Shown here one piece after another: positions 28,101 to 36,390 of a DNA stretch of 36,390 nt. Under the pieces are notes generated by a model. The model was not told where the DNA came from, made no database searches, and worked only from the letters and a program-made list of their open reading frames with translations. Made by a program: the position numbers and the translations under genes. The stretch's first letter is position 1. Every line of letters starts with the position of its first letter. Source of the stretch: Isotricha intestinalis (lineage: Eukaryota > Ciliophora > Litostomatea > Vestibuliferida > Isotrichidae); the NCBI GenBank assembly GCA_023807065.1, contig JAJJLU010000499.1, positions 1-36,390 of the forward strand, given 5' to 3'.

Positions 28101-31100
28101 AATTATCAATTTCTATTTTAATTTTATTTTTTAAATTTGGTTTAATTGAAATTTCAGCTAATAAAGATAATATAGCTTGAATCCAAGGATTTTTAGGATG
28201 AAAGACTTTAGTTTTAGCACTATGTTCTAAAATTTTAGAAATAAATATAATAATTATATTTAACTTTCCATTTTCATATGCATCAATAATTAATTCTTTC
28301 ATATCTAAATCTTTTGCTAAAATTGGACGATTTTTTGATAATGTTATTATTCCTAACCAACTTCCTAAATTTTTTAAAACATTTTGTTCTTTTATACTTT
28401 TATCTAAATTTTCACTATTTAATAATTTTCTTATATAAAATATTGTATCTTTTGTCATATATTTATTTAACTCAAATGAATCTATTGATGTTATTAAATC
28501 ATTATAAATTTGATAATTATTATTTTCTCCACTTAATTTATTTACGAAAAAATTACTAAACCATCTTTCAATTTTTTCAGAGTTAATTATAGTTTTAATT
28601 TCTTTTGCTTTTTCTGTTAAATTACTTTTAGTAATTGAATTTAAAATACTTTTAATTTTATCAATTATTTCTTGAGAAGGAGAAGGAATATTTTCAATCA
28701 TATTTCCATTACCTAAAATATTATTATCATTAATTTCACATTGTAACTTTAATGAAGTAGTTTGTGGTTTTAAATTTTTTTTTAAATTAACAAATGAATT
28801 ATTTTCATTATTAGAATTATTATTTTTTTCATTAGTACCATTTAATTCATTTGCTTTTTTTTCTAATTTTTCATAAATATCTTTATTATTCTCTTTTAAA
28901 ACTTCTAACTCAAGTAAATCTCTAATAAACTTAGGCCAAATTTTTGTTTTATCAATAATTTGATTTAAAGCAATTATACCAAAAATATATAATAATCCAG
29001 TTCCTTTTTTTATTCCTTCAATAATATATTTTAAAGCAATTCTTTCTAGAATTCCAGTAAAAAAATTATTTTTTACCATTTGACCAAATAATTCAGCCAT
29101 TAATTTTAATTTTTCTTCTGGATATTGATGAAAAAATCTATATTCATCTAAAGTAGAATGTGTCATACAATATAAAACATCAATTTCTTTTTGAATTTTT
29201 GAATGTTTATATTGTAATAATTTGTTAATTAATTCTTCAACAGTAATTTCTTTATTAAACATTTGATGATATAAAGCATTTGTTGCTTGTTGAATTTCTT
29301 CACTGTTTATTGAAGAATAATGAGCATCTCCAAATACTTCTAAAATTGCTTTACTTATATTTTTTTTTTCATCTAATAATTTTCTTGAATTTTTTATTGA
29401 TGGAATATCAACTAATAAATTTTCTAAGATAATTGCTAAAGATTCTAAAGATAAATTTGCTTTTTCTATAACTTCTTTTTTGATTGTATTATCTTTTCCT
29501 TTTTCTATTAAATTTATTTGTAAATGATGTAAGAAACTTTCCAAAAAAAATTCTCCTCCTTTTCTTATTCTTTCTTTTATCCATTGATCTAAATTTATTA
29601 GTTCTTTTTTAGAAGCTAAAAATGCTAAATTAATACTAAAATCATAATATTTTGAATTTAAGAAATAAGATAAACTATCTTTTATTTTAAGAGAATTGTC
29701 TAATATTTTATTTAATATAATTGAATTTGGTTGATTAATCCAAATATTATAAATTGATTTAATGATTAAATCCCTATTTTTATTCCATATTTCTTCTAAT
29801 AAATTTTGATTATTATTATTTTGATTCATTATTAAAGGATGAAGTAATTCTTTAAATAATTCTTCGTATAGAAATTCATCTTTTTTTTGTTCAATTTGTA
29901 TTAAAGCATTTATTAATATTTCTGGAATATTGTGAATAGGCCATTCAAAAATTTCTTTAACTTTAATATAATAATTTCCTGTTGATAATGATATTAAAGT
30001 TCTAATTAAATCTATACAAATCCAAGCTTCGATTAAAAATGAAGATTTTTGATTTGAAATTAATGAATTTAATTCTATATTTTTTTTAACTTTTAATCCA
30101 TTATAATTTTTAAAAGAATAATTCCCTTGAATAGAATTATTTATTAAAAATGATAAAAAGTCTATTTGATTATTTTCGTTTTCCCATTTTGAAAATATAA
30201 ACTTAAAAAATTGAGATGGATTATTTAAAATTTTTAATTTTTGAAGTGTTGAAATAAAAAATTCAAAGTTTTTCTTATCTTTAATTGAAAATATTGGGTC
30301 ATCAAAACTTTTAAAAACTAAATCAGGGTTCATTGAATCAATATTTTTTTTAAACATTTTATATAAATTATCAATATTCCAATTTATATTTTTTTTATCA
30401 CTTACATCATCAATTAAATTATTTGCTTTATTATTTAAACTTTTTAAAAATATTTTATTTAATAATTTATTTTCCTTATTTTCAACCCAATTTTGATGTT
30501 TTAATAAAAAAATAATAAAAGAACCTAATCTCTTTTCATCTATATCAAAATTTAACATATCATCTTCTTTAATTTCAATATTATTATTTAAAATATAAGG
30601 TCCAATTTCAAAAAATATTTTTTCAATTTCTATTGGTTCTTCATTTCCAGTTTCTAAAATTTTTTCAAGTTCTTGTATTTGCTTTATATCATCTTGATTT
30701 TGAGAATCAGAATTATCATTTATTTCTAAAAAATTAATAAAGTCTTCAGCTTCATTTTTATATTCTTCATCAAAAATCTCAAGAACCATAATTAAAGTTT
30801 GAATTATATTTTCAGATAATTTAATTCCATTATCATCTTTAATTTCTTTATATTTTTCAATAATAATTTTTTGTGCTTCTTTTTCATATTTTTTATTTGT
30901 ACTCATTATCATTGAAATTAAAATTTTAAATTGATTTTCTAAAGATAGTTTACATACTTTATTTAAAGAATTAAAAATTTCCAAAGCTGAAGATTTATTT
31001 TCTGAAAACATTAAAATTTCACTAAAAAAATTAATAAAATCTTCTCTTTCTAATAATTGAGGAAATTCTTGTAAAAAAAATTGGATTTTTCCTGTTTTTT

Positions 31101-31302
31101 GATTTTGAAAAGATTTTAAATCATTAAATTCAATTTCATCAAATAAGATTTTATATAAATTTTTATCAAATGAAGGACCATATGATTCTGTCATTTTATT
31201 TATTTCTTGTTGAAGAGACTTAAATCCTCTTTTACTTTTCTCTTGATTAATTAAGAAATAAGCCCTCATTAAAGGAGCTTCTCGAAAGTTTGATAATTTC
31301 AT
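25117..31302 (-). CDS. CNOT1: NOT1, scaffold subunit of the CCR4-NOT complex
   Basis: A 2061-residue helical-repeat protein, close to yeast Not1 (about 2100) and human CNOT1 (about 2370). Family blocks appear in order: the tristetraprolin-binding type segment DEYRFFHQYPEEKLKLMAEL at about 717; the MIF4G block that binds the CAF1 deadenylase, with LKNLGSWLGIITLSKNRPIL at about 977-1000 and FHPKNPWIQAILSLLAEI soon after; the CAF40-binding block VSERSLKISLITTKQIL at about 1159, followed by KEPLRIGLSRNMKRIL; and the C-terminal NOT module ending PLPSGNYFIQLKNIILSSCP and LPDPL at about 1824-1854. NOT1 holds together the deadenylases and NOT2/3/5 proteins that shorten poly(A) tails and repress translation in the cytoplasm. 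The whole gene is one exon. N-terminal HEAT repeats are inferred from helical pattern only. Confidence 0.93.
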   Translation of the reverse strand: MKLSNFREAPLMRAYFLINQEKSKRGFKSLQQEINKMTESYGPSFDKNLYKILFDEIEFNDLKSFQNQKTGKIQFFLQEFPQLLEREDFINFFSEILMFSENKSSALEIFNSLNKVCKLSLENQFKILISMIMSTNKKYEKEAQKIIIEKYKEIKDDNGIKLSENIIQTLIMVLEIFDEEYKNEAEDFINFLEINDNSDSQNQDDIKQIQELEKILETGNEEPIEIEKIFFEIGPYILNNNIEIKEDDMLNFDIDEKRLGSFIIFLLKHQNWVENKENKLLNKIFLKSLNNKANNLIDDVSDKKNINWNIDNLYKMFKKNIDSMNPDLVFKSFDDPIFSIKDKKNFEFFISTLQKLKILNNPSQFFKFIFSKWENENNQIDFLSFLINNSIQGNYSFKNYNGLKVKKNIELNSLISNQKSSFLIEAWICIDLIRTLISLSTGNYYIKVKEIFEWPIHNIPEILINALIQIEQKKDEFLYEELFKELLHPLIMNQNNNNQNLLEEIWNKNRDLIIKSIYNIWINQPNSIILNKILDNSLKIKDSLSYFLNSKYYDFSINLAFLASKKELINLDQWIKERIRKGGEFFLESFLHHLQINLIEKGKDNTIKKEVIEKANLSLESLAIILENLLVDIPSIKNSRKLLDEKKNISKAILEVFGDAHYSSINSEEIQQATNALYHQMFNKEITVEELINKLLQYKHSKIQKEIDVLYCMTHSTLDEYRFFHQYPEEKLKLMAELFGQMVKNNFFTGILERIALKYIIEGIKKGTGLLYIFGIIALNQIIDKTKIWPKFIRDLLELEVLKENNKDIYEKLEKKANELNGTNEKNNNSNNENNSFVNLKKNLKPQTTSLKLQCEINDNNILGNGNMIENIPSPSQEIIDKIKSILNSITKSNLTEKAKEIKTIINSEKIERWFSNFFVNKLSGENNNYQIYNDLITSIDSFELNKYMTKDTIFYIRKLLNSENLDKSIKEQNVLKNLGSWLGIITLSKNRPILAKDLDMKELIIDAYENGKLNIIIIFISKILEHSAKTKVFHPKNPWIQAILSLLAEISIKPNLKNKIKIEIDNLFQKLEFDMIPPTSKLLDNKKVCQNSADFSKPQNICLTIQDFLSKISNLDDYIKSILNIINTDNNNNVKITKQELCAILTQVLNHSINEIISVVSERSLKISLITTKQILIKDFMFDNDQIKFKNASESFIKTLSGSLAMILSKEPLRIGLSRNMKRILQNKKISQESIEKIVNLSDDKYYDIGTRFIYNYVIKNAIDKLENDEEIRKEIERRKLNQIPFQKQQELLSKMEVLPDELKPNMDGLTESQYKIYANFDKIHEDYNKFEDNVDFLNIVYNMLKEAIGQQSDTYMTKNYSVCMFNIYNLSQEPKNKVGEEFSNLTKIIEESKIEDVNFAFDLANVTLKYCFSVAKNSNEFLLNIYSFILKGWVNLHKEISNKITESVLSIEEIFVKFNIDLHYAFIKNKIFNMEDYQKYFKEFLQNKSTLDISRKVLKELFERGVIEKKTLPEIPSYIYGEYSDIYYKLFSINSKLNNLTLKINSSPIKFKNFKENNTYLICYFAFNRIPQLVNSNNNLEKNQKEEKEDNVLHKYIYNENNYQTLSAILTEICIKGTFDNNKVPMNRSTPENVSNFFFDLLSYIDNSKLNHLKLFNIIITGIFNFFHQDYITSKTSFNQRLYYKLFYNMIHHLNKFGNKENLFKGEYKKINYLTILSDFLLIISPTNYSGFALAWLDLISCKDFISNFLDYDKTLRRKEVMLRYEKYLSLLIDLLSYLKSFANEEITNYNFKIFLDQVYKFFFLLCNSYPDYISSYYYLILIPLPSGNYFIQLKNIILSSCPKDIYLPDPLNEDSKDIVSRKSANVLFDVNRIVEKLNFKELTDNYIEKKDEKYLKEIVDEFNSIPKESEQRSFNINALVLYWALSKIKSIIERKIGSKEVFNFFIYLFTNLDNENRDHLINAFLNELRFNSQQTSYFSSLLIYIFGEIKDTYIKEHILKNILERFLYKPYPWGLISTFILLTKNPKFQSMNKYISKDILEKFISCCKDKSLNNFYLK

Positions 31303-31830
31303 TTTTTTTTTAGTATTTTATTATTTAATTAATTTAGGTTTTACATATTTTATATCTTTTTTTTGGATTATTTATTTAATGGAATGAATTCATTAAGAAA
31401 AAAATAATAAGAAAAAATGTTGATTTTATTCAAGATGAAAAAGTTTAAATATTGAATAAATCAATAATATTATAAATGAGGAATTAAATATTATTTTTTC
31501 TCAGAAATTAATTATTAAAAATAAAATTAAAGAATTAAATAAGATATATTATCAAAAAACAGATTGATATAAATTTTTCTTATTTATGTAATATTAATAA
31601 AAGCTTATTAAAAAGGAAAATAATATTACTTTTCAAGATATTATACTTCTAATGATGAAATAAATAAATTTTTGAAAATAATGAATTTAAATCAAAGAAA
31701 ATCAATTCTTTTTATTTGATAATATAAATTAAAGAAAAAAAATTTTAAAAAACCCATAACACAAAAATTATTAATTAATATAAAATAATAAAAATAAAAC
31801 TTTTCAAATATAGAATTTAAAATATAAAAA
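31303..31830. other. Divergent intergenic gap with coding-like fragments
   Basis: About 530 bases between the starts of NOT1 and the Kelch gene must contain both promoters. The centre holds plus-strand coding-like fragments (31448-31719, listed separately). No specific regulatory element is identified. Confidence 0.5.
31448..31719 (+). pseudogene. Frameshifted gene remnant
   Basis: Successive coding-like stretches lie on the same strand in different frames. NIE, then a TAA (31457-31459), is followed by 35 open codons (INNIINEELNIIFSQKLIIK and on) to a TGA at 31565-31567. In another frame, about 28 codons from near 31560 include INFSYLCNINKSLLKRK. In a further frame, RYYTSNDEINKFLKIMNLNQ and seven more codons (31636-31716) end at a TGA (31717-31719). 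Consistent strand and order with changes of frame are the mark of a decayed gene. No family is recognised. Confidence 0.4.
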
Positions 31831-34800
31831 ATGAATTTCTCACAATTATCATATAACAATCAACAAAAAAATCAACAATTAGATATGCAAATATGTAATT
31901 GTTGTTCATGTAATTCTTCATTTTGCACTTGTCAATGTCTTTGTCCTTGTCATCAAAAAAATATATCAAATATAAATTTTGAAAAAAAAAACAATAATAT
32001 CTTTTTGAATGATAATATAAATAAAAATGAAAAAAACTATCCTTCTTATCATTTAATTAATAATAATAAAAGGAATAATAATAATAATGATTTAAATAGT
32101 TTTAATGAAGAATTAAATCTTTTAAAAAATAAATTATTAAAAGAAAAAAAAGAAATTAGACAATTTCCAACTTCTTTAAATATTCATAAAAATAATCCTG
32201 AACCAAATAAAAATATGTTTTATATTCCTAAAAATTACATTAAAACAGATTTTAATACTTATAAAAATATAGACAGAGAAAAATCGAAAATTGACTTTTA
32301 TAATTTATTAAACTCAATAAAAGGAAATGAAGATTATAATGTAAATTATTCTCAAAGATCAAATTGTAACGATTGTGGAAACAATAATAATAATTATTCC
32401 AAAAAACCTTATGACAATAATCTAACTAATTTGAAGCAAAATTTTTCAACAGAAAGAAAATATCAAAGAGATGATAATTTAAGATTAAATTTAAATTATT
32501 CTCCAAGATCACCTTGTCCAAATAAATATTCAAATATTTATAATCCATGTGATACTTGCTCAAATTACCAAAATAATATTAATTCAAATTCTTATAGAAC
32601 TATATCTCCATCAAAAGCTTCTTATAGTTATCAAAGAACTCCTTATAAACCTCCTATAAGAACAAGTGATAGAAATTATATTTCAAGTCCAAGAAATGAC
32701 AATTATAAAAAAAATAAAGATATTATTCCTAATAAAGATTATAGTACAATTGAATATATTAAAAAAGATAAAAAAAATGAATTAAATAATTTAGAAACTA
32801 ATATTAATGAAAGAAGTTTACCTTATAATCAAAATTATATTAGTACTAGTGTTACTGATAATAATGATGACAGTAAGAATAATAATTATAAAAGTAATTT
32901 AAAAGGATTAAAAAATTTAAAATCTCCTAAAAGTAATTTAAATGATTTATATTTAGAGAATTTTGATTTTGAAATTATTGGAGATAATGAACATAAAGAT
33001 TATTTAATCAATGAATTAAATAATAAAATTCAATATTTAGAAAATCAATTAAAAAACCCTTCTGATAAAATTAATGATAATAATTCTTATTATGAAGGAA
33101 TAATTCAAGATCAAAAAGATGAAATTGAAAAACTTAAATCTGAGCTTTTAAAAAGAAATAATGATAATAATCATTTAAATCAAGAATTGTTAAATTTAAA
33201 AAATATATATTCCAAAAATAAGACAGATAATTCAGAGTATAAAAATGAATTATTTAACATTTCAAATGAAAATCAAAAATTACTTGAAGAATTAAATAAA
33301 TTAAAAGATAATTTATATAAATTAGAAAATGAAAACAGAAAATTAAATCAAGATTTATTATATTCTCAAAATAATATATCAGAATTAGAAAATAATAATA
33401 AAATTTTAACTTCAAAAATATTAAATTATCAAAATAATTACCCAGAATTAGAAGAACAAAATAAAAAATTAATGGAACAAATATTAGAATCAAAAAAGAA
33501 TATAAATACTTTAATAGAACAAAATAATAAATTACAAGATGAAAGAATAGGAGATCAAAAGAATATATCAGATTTAATAGAAAAAAATAAAATATTTAAT
33601 CAACAAGTAATTGAACATCAAAAAGATATGTTAAAATTACAAGAAGATAATAAAAATTTATTGAAAAAAATAAATGATAATGAATTAAATATATCAAATC
33701 TTGAAAAAGAACAATCAAAATTAAAATCAATTAAACCTAAAAAAGAGTCTTTTGAAAATGTAGAAGTAAAAAATGGAGATAAAATATTTTATAAAGGAAT
33801 ACCATATAAAGAAGAAGAATTATTAAAAAAAATAACTCAAATAAAAACAAAGAAGATTTTAAGTAATTCTATTTCTTCTGGAAAATTAATATCAAAATTA
33901 AAGATTGAAACTGATTTAAGTGTTAAACCAATAAAATCTAAAATTAAAGTAGTTAATAATATAAAAGATTTAGGTGAAAATAGTGAATTAATATTTAGTA
34001 TTTTTGGTGGAAAGAATATTATGTGTTATGATATGAATAGTAAAAATTTTTATTTTTTTGATTTTGCAGATTATAATAATTTTTCTAATAATTTTATAAT
34101 TGATGAAGATAATGGAAATATATTTTTATCTTATAATTCATTTTTATATATTTTAACAGGAAAAAATTATGATATGTTTTATAGTTTTAATCCTCAAAAA
34201 CAAGCAATGGAAAAATTATGTTCTTTAAAAAATAATCATTCTAAAGGATGTTTAATTCCTTATCATAATTCAATTATTTGTTTAAGTGGTCAACATAATA
34301 AAAAATGTGAAATTTATTCAACTATTAAAAATGATTGGTCTGATATGTCTGAAATGAATATTGAAAGAAGTGAATTTGGTTGTTGTATTATTCAAGATAA
34401 ATTTTTATTTAGTATATTTGGATTTAATTATCCTAAAAATGAATATTTAAATTCAATTGAATATTTAGATTTATTGGAAGAAGGTTCTACTTGGAAATAT
34501 TTAGATTATAAAAATGATAAATTATTATCTTTATATATTAAAGGATTATTAGCAATTAATTATAATGATGAAAAAATAATATTAGTTGGAGGATACAATG
34601 GAGAATTAAATAAACCTGTTGAAGACTTTAATCAATTAATTCTAGGAAATAATTTTGAAACTGATTCTTATGTTGAAGATGTAAATAGAAAATTAAAAGA
34701 TATTCAAAAAAATAAATTATATATCTTTAATTCTGGAATTACTGAAAAAAAAGATGAAAAAGATAGATTATATAATATTGCTTATGATAATGAAGATAGA

Positions 34801-34854
34801 ATTCATATTTTCGAAATTCAAACAATGACTCATGATGTATTTAATTTTGAATAA
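31831..34854 (+). CDS. Kelch-type propeller protein with N-terminal Cys cluster and coiled coil
   Basis: A 1007-residue protein in four parts. Residues 22-40 hold nine cysteines (C22, 24, 25, 27, 32, 34, 36, 38, 40; wording like CNCCSCNSSFCTCQC), perhaps a zinc-binding or palmitoylated segment. Residues 45-370 are Asn/Tyr/Ser/Pro-rich and disordered-looking, with several SPR motifs. Residues about 385-640 are a long heptad coiled coil rich in Asn, Glu, Leu and Lys. From about 720 to the end is a Kelch-like beta-propeller: FSIFGGKNIMCYDM, LCSLKNNHSKGCLIPYHNSI, a strand set with NDWSDMSEMNIERSEFGCCI, and IILVGGYNGELNKP near 910. The propeller probably binds a protein partner while the coiled coil dimerises. 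Similar Kelch/coiled-coil proteins are numerous in ciliates. The partner is unknown. Confidence 0.8.
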   Translation: MNFSQLSYNNQQKNQQLDMQICNCCSCNSSFCTCQCLCPCHQKNISNINFEKKNNNIFLNDNINKNEKNYPSYHLINNNKRNNNNNDLNSFNEELNLLKNKLLKEKKEIRQFPTSLNIHKNNPEPNKNMFYIPKNYIKTDFNTYKNIDREKSKIDFYNLLNSIKGNEDYNVNYSQRSNCNDCGNNNNNYSKKPYDNNLTNLKQNFSTERKYQRDDNLRLNLNYSPRSPCPNKYSNIYNPCDTCSNYQNNINSNSYRTISPSKASYSYQRTPYKPPIRTSDRNYISSPRNDNYKKNKDIIPNKDYSTIEYIKKDKKNELNNLETNINERSLPYNQNYISTSVTDNNDDSKNNNYKSNLKGLKNLKSPKSNLNDLYLENFDFEIIGDNEHKDYLINELNNKIQYLENQLKNPSDKINDNNSYYEGIIQDQKDEIEKLKSELLKRNNDNNHLNQELLNLKNIYSKNKTDNSEYKNELFNISNENQKLLEELNKLKDNLYKLENENRKLNQDLLYSQNNISELENNNKILTSKILNYQNNYPELEEQNKKLMEQILESKKNINTLIEQNNKLQDERIGDQKNISDLIEKNKIFNQQVIEHQKDMLKLQEDNKNLLKKINDNELNISNLEKEQSKLKSIKPKKESFENVEVKNGDKIFYKGIPYKEEELLKKITQIKTKKILSNSISSGKLISKLKIETDLSVKPIKSKIKVVNNIKDLGENSELIFSIFGGKNIMCYDMNSKNFYFFDFADYNNFSNNFIIDEDNGNIFLSYNSFLYILTGKNYDMFYSFNPQKQAMEKLCSLKNNHSKGCLIPYHNSIICLSGQHNKKCEIYSTIKNDWSDMSEMNIERSEFGCCIIQDKFLFSIFGFNYPKNEYLNSIEYLDLLEEGSTWKYLDYKNDKLLSLYIKGLLAINYNDEKIILVGGYNGELNKPVEDFNQLILGNNFETDSYVEDVNRKLKDIQKNKLYIFNSGITEKKDEKDRLYNIAYDNEDRIHIFEIQTMTHDVFNFE

Positions 34855-35313
34855 AACAAAAAAGATTTTTTTTTAAAAATTATTTAAATAATATTTTAAA
34901 ATCTTAAACTTTTTAAACTTTGTATTTTTAAATTATTATCATCAAATGTTTTAATTATACATATTATTTATAAGTTTTCTATAATTTCTGAAGATATGAA
35001 AAAAAAAATTACTTAAATTAAAAAATAATTTTAATGCTTTAATTGATAAATATTATAATCAAAATTAATAATTATATTTATTTGTCAAATATTTATTGTG
35101 ATGTAATGGATGATAATTTAAAAAAAGAAAAAATAAATTTTAATGATTTTTTCATATAATCTAATTATACTTATTTAATGAATAATTCGTTAAAATTTCA
35201 TAGAAATAAAATAAATCAATTTATATAATTAAGTCTAATTAAATTATATCTAATTTAAAATATTTTCAAATTTATAATTATTTTCTTCATTAACTAAATA
35301 AAAGTAATTGTAT

Positions 35314-35472
35314 TTAATTAATAATGAGAAATTGTGGTTGAATTTTAATATTTGTTTCATGGATATCATAAATATAATTCTTAAATTTTTCATATAAATC
35401 TATTTCATCTTGTAAATAAAAAATTCCTTTTTACAACTTTTTATAAAACAATAATTGAATTTCAATAATCAT
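35314..35472 (-). pseudogene. Broken coding-like frame
   Basis: A minus-strand ATG at 35470-35472 opens MIIEIQLLFYKKL, then one TAA (35431-35433), a Lys codon and 37 open codons in the same frame (GIFYLQDEIDLYEKFKNYIY onwards, then ETNIKIQPQF) to a TAA at 35314-35316. Repeated GAT and GAA codons put G mostly at the first codon position, as in the real genes here. A second coding-like piece just upstream (FNEQFYLLEIQE) is in another frame, which points to a decayed gene. No family is recognised. Confidence 0.4.
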
Positions 35473-35882
35473 TTTATTCTTGAATTTCTAATAAATAAAA
35501 TTGTTCATTGAAAATACAAAAAAAAATATTTATGTTAAAAGATTAGATTTATTAAGGAAAACTAAAAATTTATTTCTTCAATAAAAGAAAAAGAAAAAAG
35601 AAGAAGTGAAGATGAGAAAATAATTAAAGAAGAAAAAAAAGAATAAAATAATGAAACAAAAATTCATTTTAAAAAATAAAAAGTTAATTATTTTAAAATA
35701 AGAATTAGAAATTATTTAAAGTAAAATAACTTGAATAATAACTAAAATAAAAATATTAATTATCATAAAGAAGATCAATAATTTTTTGTTTTATTTCTAA
35801 ATAAATTTTAAAAAAAAAATGAATCAAATGATTATTCATAAAATATTGATAGAATGAATAAGATATTTATTAACATCATATT

Positions 35883-36248
35883 TTATTTTTTCAATGAGAT
35901 TTGAACTTGAAAATAATTATTATTATGAAAAGTTAAATCAATGTTTTAACATATTTTCCCTTTCTTCATACTAATTTTAATAAATTGATAATTAATAGTA
36001 AAATATTTTGTAAATATATCATTAATTTTATTATATATTTCTGAATTCTTTATTACAGTAATTGAAAATGTAAATTTATTAAAAATAATCTTTTGTATTA
36101 TCTTCTTTTATTTTTAAAATTAATTCTTTTGATAATTTTCAAATTCTTTATTATGTTCTTAAATTGAATTAATATACTCATTCATTAAATTTTTAATTTT
36201 TGTTTGAGAAGAGATGATTTTATTACTAAAAATTTTACTTTTCCTCTT
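35883..36248 (-). pseudogene. Broken coding-like frame of 122 codons
   Basis: One minus-strand frame runs from 36248 to a TAA at 35883-35885 with five internal TAA and no TAG or TGA. Open stretches read KIISSQTKIKNLMNEYINSI, EHNKEFENYQKN, a 53-codon piece including FSITVIKNSEIYNKINDIFT and INYQFIKISMKKGKIC, and NIDLTFHNNNYFQVQISLKK. The mix of residues is like the coiled-coil proteins of this window. No indel is needed within the span, though a frameshift is suggested just downstream, where another frame reads NLIEKIKYDVNKYLIHSINI. It is probably the remains of a gene, possibly continuing past the window edge. Confidence 0.4.
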
Positions 36249-36390
36249 TTATAATTTAATTTCCTTAATTTATTTTTTATTATTTATTGTCTGTGTATAT
36301 AATATTTTTAACATTTTTATTTTATTTTCCTAACAATATATTCTAATTTTGAAATAATTGTTTTAATTTATCCTTATAAGCTTGAAATTT

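Larger units (their letters stand above)
34855..36390. other. Gene-poor stretch with remnants of coding sequence on both strands
   Basis: About 1.5 kb to the window edge has no intact frame. Two minus-strand coding-like frames (35314-35472 and 35883-36248) are listed separately. On the plus strand there are further TAA-broken stretches near 35090-35330 (YLSNIYCDVMDDNLKKEKIN) and 35563-35900 (IKEKEKRRSEDEKIIKEEKK). A last minus-strand piece near 36345-36388 reads FQAYKDKLKQLFQN. This looks like debris of one or more coiled-coil genes. Confidence 0.45.

Noticed and set aside
1..36390. The whole genome uses the ciliate code with TAA and TAG as glutamine.
   Set aside because: Many long genes, one of 2061 codons, contain no TAA or TAG and end at such codons, with CAA as the Gln codon. 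Also, in DNA this rich in A+T, TGA is so rare that frames ignoring TAA/TAG run about 70 codons by chance (rough estimate from composition), so long read-through frames alone prove nothing.
1..36390. CRISPR arrays, rRNA or tRNA genes.
   Set aside because: No regularly spaced repeats, and no GC-rich structured segments other than the palindrome, were seen on either strand.

Overview
This is the end of a eukaryotic chromosome. It opens with a telomere-like tract of CCCCAAT repeats and then runs through about 36 kb of very A+T-rich DNA. Genes are densely packed, long and mostly intronless; one gene has two introns of about 50 nt with GT..AG ends. Long frames, including one of 2061 codons, contain no TAA, TAG or TGA, and glutamine is written CAA, so the main genes use the standard code. 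Ciliate-like content (Rab, PP2C, a PTPDC1-type phosphatase, many coiled coils), a G-rich telomere related to ciliate types, standard code and extreme A+T content together point to a macronuclear chromosome of a litostome ciliate, most likely a rumen/gut trichostome such as Entodinium. The species is an inference from memory of these traits; no search was made.

Layout: 1-28 telomere; 802-1899 (-) zinc alcohol dehydrogenase of the cinnamyl-alcohol type; 2811-3605 (+) single-pass membrane protein; 3700-4468 (-) three-exon Rab-like GTPase with a changed catalytic motif; 4646-7270 (-) PTPDC1-like phosphatase; 8110-9138 (+) coiled coil; 9590-10279 (+) RING/TRAF-type zinc finger fused to a C-terminal ubiquitin ending in RLRGG plus one Leu; 10674-11591 (-) seven-helix receptor; 11662-13827 (-) PP2C phosphatase; 14456-14749 (-) small protein with an acylation-type N-terminus; 15475-17298 (+) WD40 protein resembling WDR20; 18096-18836 (+) basic protein; 18947-20920 (-) coiled coil; 21059-23245 (-) protein built of a repeated module; 23375-24472 (+) coiled coil; 25117-31302 (-) NOT1, scaffold of CCR4-NOT; 31831-34854 (+) Cys-cluster/coiled-coil/Kelch protein.

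The genes do not form an operon. They are a mixture of signalling (receptor, Rab, PP2C, tyrosine/dual-specificity phosphatase), ubiquitin (RING-ubiquitin fusion, possible WDR20-type deubiquitinase cofactor), mRNA turnover (NOT1), fermentation (alcohol dehydrogenase) and cytoskeletal or ciliary coiled-coil functions.

Two things stand out in what would normally be called empty DNA. First, a 112-base imperfect inverted repeat at 17829-17940 is about half G+C in surroundings that are overwhelmingly A+T, and is flanked by 7-base direct repeats: a probable insertion. Second, most long gaps contain coding-like frames broken by stop codons that are almost always TAA or TAG (TGA in one case), often without a frameshift. 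Decayed genes are the simplest explanation, but genes with recoded stops cannot be excluded by reading alone.
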